Below, in pieces: positions 1 through 8,416 of a DNA stretch of 64,000 nucleotides. The DNA is from Hallella multisaccharivorax DSM 17128 (GTDB lineage: Bacteria; Bacteroidota; Bacteroidia; Bacteroidales; Bacteroidaceae). A model generated the notes under the pieces. That model saw nothing but the letters and a program-made list of their open reading frames with translations, had not been told where the DNA came from and did not search any database. The translations under genes and the position numbers were made by a program. Each line of letters begins with the position of its first letter. Position 1 is the stretch's first letter. Location of the stretch: positions 2,175,607-2,239,606 of the forward strand of contig NZ_GL945017.1 of NCBI RefSeq assembly GCF_000218235.1, in the 5' to 3' direction.

Positions 1-461
1 ATATTATGCATATCAGTTACATCCCAATGATAAACACCTCTCTCTGGCCATTTCTTAGATTCTGTCTGCATGACATACATTATTCCCAGTATTGTCTTAC
101 CAGCCTTATTTATTCTGTCAACACAAACAAGTCGGTGTTGTCTTTTATTGAAATATAGATTTCGCCAAATGTTTTCAACATCATTCTTTGGTAGCTTCCA
201 CAAAGTTGTCCTGGTTACAGTCAACAATCCATCCTTGCTGATCTCATAATCAGGAACCTCACAGCTGTTCACTCCTTCAAATACATACATATTATCATCA
301 ACAGTGCGTAAACCATTCACAGGAAATGGTACATCCTTGGTTATTGCCCTAATGTATTTTGTGTATTCAGTCTGATTTTTTGTAGAGCATGATGTCATAA
401 GCCCAACTGCTCCCAATATAAAAATACTTTTCTTCATTTTATCTGTCATATTTATATTCAT
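1..461 (-). CDS. Hypothetical lipoprotein, 3' end outside the window
   Basis: An open minus-strand frame runs from an ATG at 461 to the left edge without a stop (about 153 codons visible). In-frame ATGs at 449 and 437 are alternative starts. The one at 437 (MKKSIFILGAVGLMTSC) gives a normal-length lipoprotein signal peptide with a lipobox ending in Cys and is my preferred start, although a GGA lies just upstream of 461. The mature part is polar and shows no motif I recognise, so I assign no function beyond a probable lipid-anchored envelope protein. It lies beside decayed mobile DNA (590-3839), which suggests an accessory gene. Confidence 0.6.
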   Translation of the reverse strand, partial: MNINMTDKMKKSIFILGAVGLMTSCSTKNQTEYTKYIRAITKDVPFPVNGLRTVDDNMYVFEGVNSCEVPDYEISKDGLLTVTRTTLWKLPKNDVENIWRNLYFNKRQHRLVCVDRINKAGKTILGIMYVMQTESKKWPERGVYHWDVTDMHN

Positions 462-589
462 TTTTTCCAAAATCACAAATTATGACTTTGTACATTACCA
501 TATTTAACAGCATACAAAGGTAGTGCTTTTAGCCTTTAAGCAACTATTGCACAACCCCTTTCTTTGAAAAGAACGTAAAATCAATAGTA

Positions 590-1139
590 TTATTGCGATG
601 ATTGTACTTTTATTAATCGCTTAACTCGTTGCACCATATTCACACTCTTACCACTCAACTTCGCCACATCCCTAATGGAATACCCCTTGCGGAGCATACT
701 AATAACTTCCCGTATTCGGCTTTCATCTGTTCTGCCGTTTTTACAAAGCCTACCTTGCGTCTGAGTTTTCCACCTTTCTCTATATACCGCTTCCTTCCTG
801 ACTGCAATCGGAATGAGATATTATCACGTTCCAATTGCGCACATGTCGAAAGCGAGGCTATCATTATAGGAGCAAAGAGGGATGGATGTCCTTCTTCGTC
901 CAATAATGTAAAGTTGTTCCTTTTGTATGTAGAGGTTGATGCCACATTCAATGAGCTGCTGGCAACGGGCAATGTGAACATGGTTTACCGTAATCTGAAA
1001 GCAGACAAGATACGCAAGCGCATATCGCATTACTTTGTCTTGCAACCAATGTCTTAGAATCTTGGATAACGTCTTTGACATTGTTGCGAAATGCCTGTTG
1101 CCACCATTCAAGCGTGTGGAACAAAGTAAGCTCCATCAT
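590..1139 (-). pseudogene. Decayed serine recombinase (resolvase/invertase family)
   Basis: Pieces in different minus-strand frames match the second half of a serine site-specific recombinase. ECGINLYIQKEQLY (about 930-975) is the end of the catalytic domain. It is followed in another frame by a segment with LSTCAQLERDNISFRL and the linker YIEKGGKLRRKVG. After a further frame change near 708 comes the helix-turn-helix piece YSIRDVAKLSGKSV, ending at a TAA at 590-592. At least two frameshifts separate these parts and the N-terminal catalytic serine region is not recognisable, so the gene cannot make an active enzyme. It is probably the relic of a mobile element; the family call rests on remembered family patterns. 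Confidence 0.5.
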
Positions 1140-1408
1140 GCTTGTCTCTCCAAGAAGAATTGCTCATTCTACTAATCGCCCAACATCATACACTTTTGGG
1201 TAATATCGGTGTGATAGAAAGTTAAATACGTTAAATTTTGCCTATTTCGTATCTATATAGAATCTACACAATCACGTTTAGAGCGTATAGTATTGATAAT
1301 CAACTGATAATAGATACTAGTGTAGTGTCCTGACCATTTCTTCTACTATACTCATAACTTCGGATAAAGAGAAATTAACTTCACTCTTGCATCCTCTGTA
1401 CGGAACTG

Positions 1409-2260
1409 CTAGACAGTCTTCTTGCTTTCGTCATTCTTGTCGGTCTCCCATGCGGATAGTTCTTTTCTTAAAATAGATATATCCTGAATTCTTCTGTTCA
1501 GACACTGCCTCGTCATCATGTTCAATTCTATTTCAGCCATGTCAAGCCAACTGCCGTGTTTGGGGGTATAGTGAATTTCCAGCTTGCGTCGTATATTCCT
1601 TGCAGTCTCAGGGTCGTACTTTTTATACAAGGATGCTATTTTATGCGTGTTCAGATTGTCCATGACAAGGACAATCTTCTTCGCTTCCGGTCTATTGTCA
1701 ACCAACCACTTTATTTCTTCAGCCCAATCCACTGCGGTTCTGTGTTCTCTGACACTTTGGTGATGCCAACCGGCAAGCGGTTCAACAAAAGCGAAGATAC
1801 TGCATGTTCCATTTCTTACATATTCGGAGTCAATCTTTTTATCCTTACCGGGCTTCATGTCCTTGGGTTCACGAGCATCACCCAAGAGTTGGCATGGTTT
1901 CTCATCCATGTAGATGACCGGGTAGTCCGGATCGTAAGGACGTTCATAGACATCAAGAACATCTTCCATGCATGCTACGAATTCAGCATCTTCTTCGTTG
2001 GCGATGCACCAGTATTGGCTTTTGTGCGGCTGAAGTTCATTTTTTTTAATACGTTTCCTATTGTTGACTTGCTAACAGGTTCGTCCAACACTATTCTTGA
2101 CTTGTCTGCCAGGAGTCTTAAAGTCCATCTGGAGTGGCCTTCAGGAGCGGGGCCGCATGCCAATTTTATGATATTGGCTTCAGCACGCCCGTCAACCTTA
2201 CGACGTGAGTGATTGGATCCCTCACCACGGTTCAGGGTCAGCGCTTTTTCTGGCGCATAA
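1409..2260 (-). pseudogene. IS630-type transposase, frameshifted and 5'-truncated
   Basis: Two overlapping minus-strand frames make one IS630/Tc1-mariner-type transposase. The upstream part (about 1975-2260) carries the helix-turn-helix region with ACGPAPEGHSRWTLRLLADK. The downstream part (1409-1969) carries the DDE catalytic domain: YMDEKP supplies the first Asp, VMDNLNTH the second, and SWLDMAEIEL the Glu. The frames meet at a run of eight A on the coding strand (about 2042-2050), where one base of slippage restores LKKNELQPHKSQYW. This could be programmed frameshifting or a mutation. The N-terminal ~60 residues are missing because the ISL3-type element starting at 2261 interrupts the frame. 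Bases 1140-1408, downstream of the gene, contain no coding sequence that I can support. Confidence 0.75.
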
Positions 2261-2275
2261 GATATTTCCAGTGGG
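2261..2275 (+). repeat. Left terminal inverted repeat of the ISL3-type element
   Basis: GATATTTCCAGTGGG, the exact reverse complement of 3825-3839. It marks the junction with the interrupted IS630-type gene. Confidence 0.85.
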
Positions 2276-2306
2276 TATAAATTGACGAAAAGAACCTATC
2301 TTTGTG

Positions 2307-2337
2307 TTGCTGGCACTGCTTTTTATTGTTACCTTTG
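2307..2337 (+). promoter_or_regulatory. Promoter of the ISL3-type transposase
   Basis: TTG at 2307-2309, twenty bases, then TACCTTTG at 2330-2337 fit the Bacteroidetes -33/-7 consensus. The transposase ATG at 2342 begins only five bases after the -7 box, so the mRNA is probably leaderless or nearly so. Confidence 0.55.
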
Positions 2338-2341
2338 CATC

Positions 2342-2731
2342 ATGAAACAGCAGAACGACGCATTAATTACATTGGCAAGTTTCCTTTTGCCTCCAGGTGT
2401 ACTCGATTACTTTGACGTAGCAGACGTTAAAGAGACATTGGATAATGAAGACAGGGTCTTCAAGAAGCAGTTGCATGTTTATCTTAAAGAACGGGATAAC
2501 CGAACTCCGGACATGAGCGATGCTACAAGCAACGGCTACACAGCCGAGATGCAGCTGCTGGACTTCCCGGTCCGCACTCATCGTATGATACTTCATGTGC
2601 AGCGTCGTCGTTGGTTAAAGCCTGATGGTACGACTTTCATAGTAGATCTGACAGACAGGTATGAGCTGGCTCATTTCGGTACGCGATATTCTAAGGATTT
2701 CGCGCTTTTTTTAAAGAGAACGCTTAGATAA
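2342..2731 (+). CDS. ISAon1-type transposase, N-terminal region protein
   Basis: A 129-residue protein that I recognise as the N-terminal half of ISL3-family transposases of the ISAon1 group. It starts MKQQNDALITLASFLLPPG, includes a basic zone, VQRRRWLKPDG (about residues 80-95), and probably provides DNA binding. The frame ends at a TAA (2729-2731). The sequence that continues the family pattern (ERLDNETITSRALGWTYG) is in the +1 frame, so the full transposase requires a +1 (or -2) shift between about 2715 and 2729, just past a T7A3 run. The ATG at 2342 is chosen over the upstream 2282 frame start because the -7 box lies at 2330-2337. Confidence 0.7.
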   Translation: MKQQNDALITLASFLLPPGVLDYFDVADVKETLDNEDRVFKKQLHVYLKERDNRTPDMSDATSNGYTAEMQLLDFPVRTHRMILHVQRRRWLKPDGTTFIVDLTDRYELAHFGTRYSKDFALFLKRTLR

Positions 2732-3812
2732 CGAGACTATAACATCCAGAGCATTAGGATGGACCTATGGCATTAATGGCGATACTCTTGAGAAGAACTA
2801 CAAGAACATCCTGAGCGACTACAGAAGCTGGAATCAGAAGGACCATGCAGAGGAATGGGTGCTCAAAGAGGAAAATCCGGGTCACCGTCTTGGTATTGAC
2901 GAAACCAGCATCGGCAATGATGTCTACACTATCCTTCATAACAAGGCGGCTCATGGCAAGAAGGGCGCTGTCGTTGCAATGGTCAAAGGCACTAAGCCTG
3001 ATGACGTAGCAAAGATCATCAACCAGATACCTCTGGAGGAAAGAGTGAAAGTAACTAGCATTACTATGGACTTGTCGGACAGTATGCGCTCTATTGCTGG
3101 TTTGTGTTTCCCTAAGGCTCGTGTTACACGTGATTGTTTCCATGTGATAAAGAACTGTGGAGGAGCCATAGATGAGATACGCCTGCGCCTGAAACGGGAG
3201 GCTGTTAAGAGGTTGAGGAAACTGTTGACAGGATTCAAGCAGAAACTTGAGCGACTCGATAAGCAGCGTAAGGCATACAAGGACAGAATGAAGAGAAAGT
3301 ACGGAAAGAAGTGGCGTAAGAGCAACCGTGGACGTAAACCTATGCGTAAGAACAGCCGTTTCACGCCGCCGAGACTTGCTAATGGTGAGACGCTTATAGA
3401 AGTATTGACTAAATGTAGTAAGCAGCTGCTGAAGAGTCGTGAGAAGTGGTCTCTGTATCAGGAAGCAAGAGCTAAAATTTTGTTTAAGTTCTATCCGAAA
3501 CTTGAAGAAGCATACAACCTTATCAACAAGCTGCGCTCTATCTTCAGAAGCACTACTCTTACAAAGGAGACAGCCAAGGTTAAGTTCGAGGAATGGTACA
3601 AAGAAGTAAATGCATGCACTCTTAGGGAAATCAAGGCTGTCCGAGACACGGTCAAGTTCTATGAAGATGAGATACTCAACTACTTTATCGACAGGGATAC
3701 GAATGCTTCTGCAGAGTCTCTAAACTCAAAGATCAAGTGCTTCAGATCAGAGCTTAAGGGAGTAAACGATGTTCCTTTCTTCGTGTATAGGGTTGTGACT
3801 GTACTGGGATAA
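2718..3812 (+). CDS. ISL3-family (ISAon1-type) transposase, catalytic part
   Basis: This frame opens after a stop at 2712 and has no ATG near its beginning, in keeping with expression as a frameshift fusion with the upstream half. It carries the ISL3-type DDE domain. HRLGIDETSIG holds the first acidic residue, TSITMDLSDSMRSIAG the second, and the C-terminal TNASAESLNSKIKCFRSELKG holds the conserved Glu block. DCFHVIKN is another family hallmark. A long Lys/Arg-rich insertion lies in the middle, about 3225-3360. The end at 3812 is twelve bases before the right inverted repeat, so the element may be intact. Confidence 0.75.
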   Translation, partial: ERLDNETITSRALGWTYGINGDTLEKNYKNILSDYRSWNQKDHAEEWVLKEENPGHRLGIDETSIGNDVYTILHNKAAHGKKGAVVAMVKGTKPDDVAKIINQIPLEERVKVTSITMDLSDSMRSIAGLCFPKARVTRDCFHVIKNCGGAIDEIRLRLKREAVKRLRKLLTGFKQKLERLDKQRKAYKDRMKRKYGKKWRKSNRGRKPMRKNSRFTPPRLANGETLIEVLTKCSKQLLKSREKWSLYQEARAKILFKFYPKLEEAYNLINKLRSIFRSTTLTKETAKVKFEEWYKEVNACTLREIKAVRDTVKFYEDEILNYFIDRDTNASAESLNSKIKCFRSELKGVNDVPFFVYRVVTVLG

Positions 3813-3824
3813 AACAATCATCAA

Positions 3825-3839
3825 CCCACTGGAAATATC
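3825..3839 (-). repeat. Right terminal inverted repeat of the ISL3-type element
   Basis: CCCACTGGAAATATC, exact reverse complement of 2261-2275, twelve bases after the transposase stop codon. Confidence 0.85.
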
Positions 3840-3893
3840 AGATGACCCAAGATTCTTAAGAAAGCCATTTATCATGAAAAACATGACCTTTGT

Positions 3894-3925
3894 CTTGCCG
3901 AATTCAGAAAATATGCTTAAATTTG
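3894..3925 (+). promoter_or_regulatory. Promoter of the Rpn-type gene
   Basis: CTTG at 3894-3897 and TAAATTTG at 3918-3925, twenty bases apart, match the Bacteroidetes -33/-7 pattern. The ATG at 3950 follows 24 bases later. Confidence 0.5.
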
Positions 3926-3949
3926 CAACAAACAATAAGGCAAAACGTT

Positions 3950-4807
3950 ATGGGAAGATTCATCAACCCTTTCACAGATGTAGGCTTCAAGATCATCTTC
4001 GGTCAGGAAGTCTCTAAACCCATGCTCCTGCACTTCCTCAACAGCTTGCTCAAAGGCGAGAGAGTAATAACAAACATCAATTTCCTCGACAAAGAGCAAC
4101 CGTCGGAATACAAAGATGACCGCTCGCTCATCTACGATATACTATGCGAGACCGCGACTGGCGAGAAGATTATCGTGGAAATGCAGAATCAAGGACAGCC
4201 TAACTTTGCTGACCGCTGTCTCTACTATTATTCGCAAGCGGTATCAAGACAAGGTGAGAAAGGTGATGAATGGGGCTATCAGATCAACGCAGTCTACCTG
4301 ATAGCGTTTCTCAACTTCCGTATGGACGGACTTGATGACAGGCTGCGCACGGATGTGGCCTTGGTCAACATGCAGACTAAAGAAGTGTTTTCTGAGAAGG
4401 AGAGATTCGTCTTTCTTCAGCTACCAGTCTTCAACAAGGAGGAGAATGAGTGTGAGAATGATTTTGAACGTTGGATTTATGTTATAAAGAATATGGCAGT
4501 ATTAGACAGAATGCCGTGGGCAGCCAAAGAGCAGGTGTTCCAGCGCCTTGCAAAAATAGCAGAGGTACGTAACCTCACAAAAGACGAGCGGGCACAGTAT
4601 GATGCCTCGCTGAAACGTTACAGGGACACGCTGAATGTCATACGCGGGGCGGAAGAGAAAGGACTGCAGCAAGGACTGCAGCAAGGACTGCAGCAAGGAC
4701 ATGCTAATATGCTAAAAACGGCAAAGGCATTGAAAGCAATGGGGATGCAATTGCAGGATATTGCCAATGCCACCGGACTGCCTATAGACGAAGTTAAAAA
4801 CGCTTAA
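3950..4807 (+). CDS. Rpn-family PD-(D/E)XK nuclease-like protein
   Basis: A 285-residue protein of the PDDEXK_2/Rpn family (recombination-promoting nuclease, often labelled putative transposase). The start MGRFINPFTDVGFKIIFG is the family signature. ILCETATGEKIIVEMQNQGQ (about 62-81) contains the D/E-x-K-type nuclease core, with E-M-Q at its end. The C-terminus has a Gln-rich stretch made of three exact GLQQ units followed by a helix-turn-helix-like tail (LQDIANATGLPIDEVKNA). The ATG at 3950 is preferred to the upstream in-frame ATG at 3890, since the promoter box lies between them. Family members are thought to act in recA-independent recombination; the target here is unknown. A second member lies at 17388. 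Confidence 0.8.
   Translation: MGRFINPFTDVGFKIIFGQEVSKPMLLHFLNSLLKGERVITNINFLDKEQPSEYKDDRSLIYDILCETATGEKIIVEMQNQGQPNFADRCLYYYSQAVSRQGEKGDEWGYQINAVYLIAFLNFRMDGLDDRLRTDVALVNMQTKEVFSEKERFVFLQLPVFNKEENECENDFERWIYVIKNMAVLDRMPWAAKEQVFQRLAKIAEVRNLTKDERAQYDASLKRYRDTLNVIRGAEEKGLQQGLQQGLQQGHANMLKTAKALKAMGMQLQDIANATGLPIDEVKNA
4661..4696 (+). repeat. 12-bp in-frame tandem repeat (GLQQ x3)
   Basis: Three identical units GGACTGCAGCAA encode (GLQQ)3 in the Rpn-type protein. Whole-unit changes keep the reading frame. Confidence 0.9.
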
Positions 4808-4863
4808 GGTGCAAATGTCACAGACTTACGGGAAGGGTTTGCGCCAAAAGTAAAAATAGAAAG

Positions 4864-4902
4864 GTGCGGCTACACGCCCTGCAAGTGGGTGTGTAGCTGC
4901 AC
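4864..4902 (-). terminator. Hairpin terminator for the MFS gene, between convergent genes
   Basis: GTGCGGCTACAC (4864-4875) pairs with GTGTAGCTGCAC (4891-4902), 12 bp with one G-U pair. On the minus strand it is followed by a T-rich run (CTATTTTTACTTTT). It lies between the convergent Rpn-type and MFS genes. Confidence 0.6.
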
Positions 4903-4939
4903 TCTATTCTCCAATAAAAGCACCGAGGGACCCTGCACT

Positions 4940-6262
4940 CTAATCCTCTTTGATTGCCTTCACAGCAAGCGCACCAAGTACCAGGCTGATACCGGCAATG
5001 ATCATCATATGGCTCTGTACACTGCCAGCAAGCGCCAATAGCACGCCTCCCACGGCAGCAGCGACAATCTGCGGAATGCAGATAGTGCCATTGAAAAGTC
5101 CGAGATAAGCACCCATGTGGCCGTAGCCCTGGAGAGCATTGGTGACAAAGGTGAAGGGCATGGCCAACATGGCGGCCCATGCGCAGCCGATGAGCAAGAA
5201 GGGAACAAAGAGCAGATACTGGTCATGAATGAAAGCACAAGCCACAAAGCCAATGCCTCCCAGCACCAGACTGGCAGCATAGGCCAGCTTACGGTTCTTA
5301 AATTTCGGCAGGATAGGCGCCCAGATCACGGAGCCTATGGCCTGCACAGCAAAGAGAATGCCTACCCAGTTGCCAGCCTCCTGATAGCCCGCACTCGTCA
5401 CGTCGGTGGTGCCCCAGCAGTTAGCTGCCACCGTACCATTGGTATAAGTCCACATGTACATGAAAGCAAACCAGCAGAAGAACTGCACAAGACCGACCTT
5501 CCAGAAGGTGGACGGCGCATTCTTAAGCAGCACGAACCAGTTGCTTGAGCCTTCCTCTTTGGCGGCAATCTCCTCCTTGGAGCCGTTATATGCCTGATAC
5601 TCCTTTGGTGGCCACTCCTTCACCTTCCACACCGTGTAAATGACACAAAGGATAAGAATAGCAGCACCCACATAGAAACTGTAGATCACCGAGTCGGGGA
5701 TAGTACCCTTTGGTGCAGTGTTGGCGATGCCGATAGCTGCGAAGGCAAACGGGAAGACATAGCCCACAAGCGAACCTGCATTGCACAGGAAGCTCTGAAT
5801 GGAATAGGCTTGCGCCTTCTGTTTTTCGTTGACCATGTCTCCGACGAGCATTTTAAACGGCTGCATAGCCATATTGATACTCGTATCGAGAAACATCAGG
5901 GCCAGCAGACCAAAGACCATGGCTGTACTCACTGCCATGCCAAAGGATCCGGAGTTGGGCAACAGGCACATCACCAATACGGCTACGGCGGCGCCGATAA
6001 ACAAATAAGGAATGCGGCGGCCGAAGCGACACCATGTCTTGTCAGAGCAGCTTCCCACAATGGGTTGCACAAGGATGCCCATCAACGGAGGCAAAATCCA
6101 GAAATAGCTCAGGCTGTGCGGGTCGGCGCCAAGCGTAGCGAAGATGCGCGAGATATTTGCACTCTGCAAAGCATAAGCTATCTGCACACCGAAGAAGCCG
6201 AAGCTGAGGTTCCACAAACCCCAGAACGACATGTCTGGTTTCTCTTTTAATCCTGTATTCAT
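4940..6262 (-). CDS. MFS sugar transporter, SLC45/sucrose-maltose symporter type
   Basis: A 440-residue integral membrane protein with about twelve hydrophobic segments. SCSDKTWCRFGRRIPYL (about 72-88) is the MFS loop 2-3 motif (D-x-x-x-x-R-x-G-R-R), and the N-terminal FGVQIAYALQSANISRIF resembles SLC45-type sugar/proton symporters of Bacteroidetes. It probably imports a disaccharide such as maltose or sucrose; the substrate is inferred from family only. It lies 76 bp downstream of a LacI-type regulator in the same direction and is probably controlled by it. No catabolic enzyme gene is intact beside it; the only other candidate is the decayed gene at 7687. Confidence 0.8.
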   Translation of the reverse strand: MNTGLKEKPDMSFWGLWNLSFGFFGVQIAYALQSANISRIFATLGADPHSLSYFWILPPLMGILVQPIVGSCSDKTWCRFGRRIPYLFIGAAVAVLVMCLLPNSGSFGMAVSTAMVFGLLALMFLDTSINMAMQPFKMLVGDMVNEKQKAQAYSIQSFLCNAGSLVGYVFPFAFAAIGIANTAPKGTIPDSVIYSFYVGAAILILCVIYTVWKVKEWPPKEYQAYNGSKEEIAAKEEGSSNWFVLLKNAPSTFWKVGLVQFFCWFAFMYMWTYTNGTVAANCWGTTDVTSAGYQEAGNWVGILFAVQAIGSVIWAPILPKFKNRKLAYAASLVLGGIGFVACAFIHDQYLLFVPFLLIGCAWAAMLAMPFTFVTNALQGYGHMGAYLGLFNGTICIPQIVAAAVGGVLLALAGSVQSHMMIIAGISLVLGALAVKAIKED

Positions 6263-6338
6263 TGTATTTTAGTTTATCAGTTTCTTAGTTTATAGTGGGT
6301 GAATTAACATCCGACACCCATGCTCGCATCCATGCCAA

Positions 6339-7361
6339 TCATCGCGTAGTCCCCCTAATGACGAGCCGTGTCCGTACAATACGCCTCTCAATCTTGTCCA
6401 TCGGCACTTCGCCCTCTACCTTACTGATGAGGATATTAGCGGCTTCCTCCCCTACTCTCACGCCGCGCTGCTCCACAGTGGTAAGCATGGGATCACTGGC
6501 CACAGCCCGCTGGCCGTTGGTGAAACCACATATACTGATATCCTGCGGCACACGGTAGCCCATACGCTTGGCCGTATACAGAATACCGATGGCAGTGTCG
6601 TCGTTGACAGCAAAGAAAGCATCGGGGACGTTTTCCTGAGAAAGGAGCTCAGGAGTAATGGCCTCAGCGTCGGAGCGGTTATCACAAATGCGGAAGAACT
6701 TTTCCTCGGGTTGCAATCTGTTTCGCAACAACGCGTCACGGTAACCATTGTATCGGTTCTTACTGATCTCCATCGTCATCGGCGAACCATAAAAAGCAAT
6801 ACTCCGGCAGCCACGCTCAATCAGATAGCTCACCGCATTGAAGGCCCCCTGATAATCGTCAACGACCACGCGGTCACAGTTGATGCCTGTACAAATGCGG
6901 TCGTAGAAAACTAAGGGCATGTGTTGATCAAGGATACGCTGGAAATGCTCATATCTGACGGTGTCCTTCGCTTCAGAAACGATAACCCCACAAACACGAT
7001 TTTCCTGATAACGCTTACAGATGAGCTCCTCGCACTCAAACTGGTCAAGGCTCTCGCTCACCATCATAGTGTAGCCCCGCGACATAGCCTCTTGGTTAAT
7101 GCCACTCAACACTGAAGAAAAATAGAAATGTTCAAACTGGGGCACAATAACACCAATCACCTTAGAAGGCCTTACGGAACTGTTGCGCAAGCCCTCAGCA
7201 AGGACATTGGGAAAATAGTTGTGCTCCTTGGCATAAGCTTTGATCTTCTCGCGTTGCTCCGCGCTGATACGCGGACTGTCTTTTAGCGCCCGCGACACCG
7301 TGGCAACCGATACTCCAAGAGCAGTGGCGATATCTCGCATTGTTATTGTAGAGTGTACCAT
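6339..7361 (-). CDS. LacI-family transcriptional regulator
   Basis: A 340-residue repressor-type protein. Residues 8-30 (MRDIATALGVSVATVSRALK) form the LacI helix-turn-helix, with the hinge NVLAEGLRNSS near 52-62. The rest is the periplasmic-binding-protein-like effector domain (KVIGVIVPQF, then GCRSIAFYGSP and a conserved DDTAIGILYTAKRMG). The effector is unknown; the adjacent transporter suggests a sugar. A perfect 16-bp palindrome of LacI-operator type lies 121 bp upstream of the start (7483-7498), so autoregulation and control of the divergent side are likely. Confidence 0.88.
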   Translation of the reverse strand: MVHSTITMRDIATALGVSVATVSRALKDSPRISAEQREKIKAYAKEHNYFPNVLAEGLRNSSVRPSKVIGVIVPQFEHFYFSSVLSGINQEAMSRGYTMMVSESLDQFECEELICKRYQENRVCGVIVSEAKDTVRYEHFQRILDQHMPLVFYDRICTGINCDRVVVDDYQGAFNAVSYLIERGCRSIAFYGSPMTMEISKNRYNGYRDALLRNRLQPEEKFFRICDNRSDAEAITPELLSQENVPDAFFAVNDDTAIGILYTAKRMGYRVPQDISICGFTNGQRAVASDPMLTTVEQRGVRVGEEAANILISKVEGEVPMDKIERRIVRTRLVIRGTTR

Positions 7362-7482
7362 GTAGAATGAGCTATTAACATGCAGCTTTCAGGCATTTAC
7401 CTCATATTGATTGTTGCACTGCAAATTTAAGTCTTTTTCTAAGTACTAAAAAGAAAATAATGCAAAAATATTGATATAAGTC

Positions 7483-7498
7483 ATGCAAACGTTTGCAT
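7483..7498. promoter_or_regulatory. LacI-type operator, perfect 16-bp palindrome
   Basis: ATGCAAACGTTTGCAT is a perfect palindrome with the central CpG typical of LacI-family operators. It lies between the LacI-type gene and a divergently oriented, decayed gene with its own promoter. Confidence 0.8.
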
Positions 7499-7613
7499 AG
7501 ATCATTTGAAAGCCTGTTCATTCCTCTCTCATGCTTTGCTTATCGTCAAATATGATCGAAGCATTTATGATATTTAATAAAAAACAATAATAAAGTGGTA
7601 ACATCCGTGGCCA

Positions 7614-7642
7614 TTTGTTTCTGTCTAAAGACTATAACTTTG
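7614..7642 (+). promoter_or_regulatory. Promoter facing the decayed gene at 7687
   Basis: TTTG (7614-7617) and TAACTTTG (7635-7642) resemble the Bacteroidetes -33/-7 boxes, with slightly short spacing (17). It seems intact although the gene behind it is not. Confidence 0.45.
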
Positions 7643-7686
7643 TACAATATATTTAAAATCAACCAATCATCCTAAAAAGAAAACAG

Positions 7687-7960
7687 ATGAATCAAAAATT
7701 CCTCTATACGACGATAAGTAAAGTGAACGTGATATTGGAGATAAGACCCGTATGGAAGCTGCGATGGCAGACACGCCTCCAGGCCCAGAAGCCGAAGCTA
7801 TCCCACTGTCAACGGCTCAGTTTATACCGCGGGCTTCGGGAGAGTGGACATGAGCCTTGCACACGAATTCTGGAAGTTTGACGCAAAGACGGGGGCGCTT
7901 AACCTCACCGACAAGCACTGTGCATACACGGCCGGTTATCCCATGCGCGGCCACATATGA
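7687..7960 (+). pseudogene. Decayed gene downstream of the LacI operator, possibly Kelch-type
   Basis: An ATG at 7687 opens MNQKFLYTTISK, which then degenerates. A different frame further on reads GSVYTAGFGRVDMSLAHEFW followed by KFDAKTGALNLTD and ends at a TGA (7958-7960). The second segment looks like one Kelch-type repeat (Y-x-x-G-F-G, E-F-W-K-F-D, T-G), as in sialic-acid epimerases and related mutarotases, but this is a weak pattern match. The pieces suggest a gene that lost most of its body through deletions and frameshifts. Its intact promoter and operator suggest it once belonged to the LacI regulon. Confidence 0.35.
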
Positions 7961-8356
7961 TATCTGTTCAGCATCGTTTGACTTCTGAATTTCGTTATAG
8001 TTTTGTTTGATACAGATATATGGTAACAATGGGAGGTAACACATCCTTTGTATGATTTATCTGAATTCAAAGTTGTACCCAACATACAATAAAAAAGAGT
8101 ATGCAGATAACTATTCAAAGAACACTATTCCTACCCTAAAAGAAGGGAAATACGAGGAATAGAATCGGATATTCTAAAATCTATCCTCCAAATAACATTG
8201 CAAAGATAGCACATCTCCCACTAATAACATACAAGAGTTATTGGCAAGCGCCTGATAAGAATGGTGAAGAAGTTAAAACATGATAAAGTATCGGCTGCAA
8301 AATGTTGATAATCAATAATGCTAACTTATTGTCACCAACAAACGTATCCGTGTGTT
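7961..8356. other. Gene-free stretch with an orphan -7 box
   Basis: AT-rich sequence without a supportable gene. The minus strand holds a good -7 box, TATCTTTG (8201-8208), that points left at no intact gene. I see no RNA gene. Confidence 0.4.
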
Positions 8357-8388
8357 ATTGGAACATATTAGATTATTTCTTAATTTTG
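8357..8388 (+). promoter_or_regulatory. Promoter of the MDR oxidoreductase gene
   Basis: ATTG ending at 8360, twenty bases, then TAATTTTG at 8381-8388; the ATG follows at 8417. Possibly the promoter for the whole 8417-11307 gene set. Confidence 0.5.
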
Positions 8389-8416
8389 CGAACAGAATAA
8401 AAGGAAAGTAAACATT

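Larger units (their letters stand above)
2261..3839 (+). mobile_element. ISL3/ISAon1-type insertion sequence
   Basis: A complete-looking insertion sequence of about 1.58 kb bounded by perfect 15-bp inverted repeats (GATATTTCCAGTGGG at 2261-2275 and its complement at 3825-3839). It encodes a two-part transposase in different frames (2342-2731 and 2718-3812). It sits inside the IS630-type gene, whose 5' part is not found beyond 3839, so the insertion was followed by loss of the far side or came with a deletion. I saw no target-site duplication in the eight bases on either side. Confidence 0.75.
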
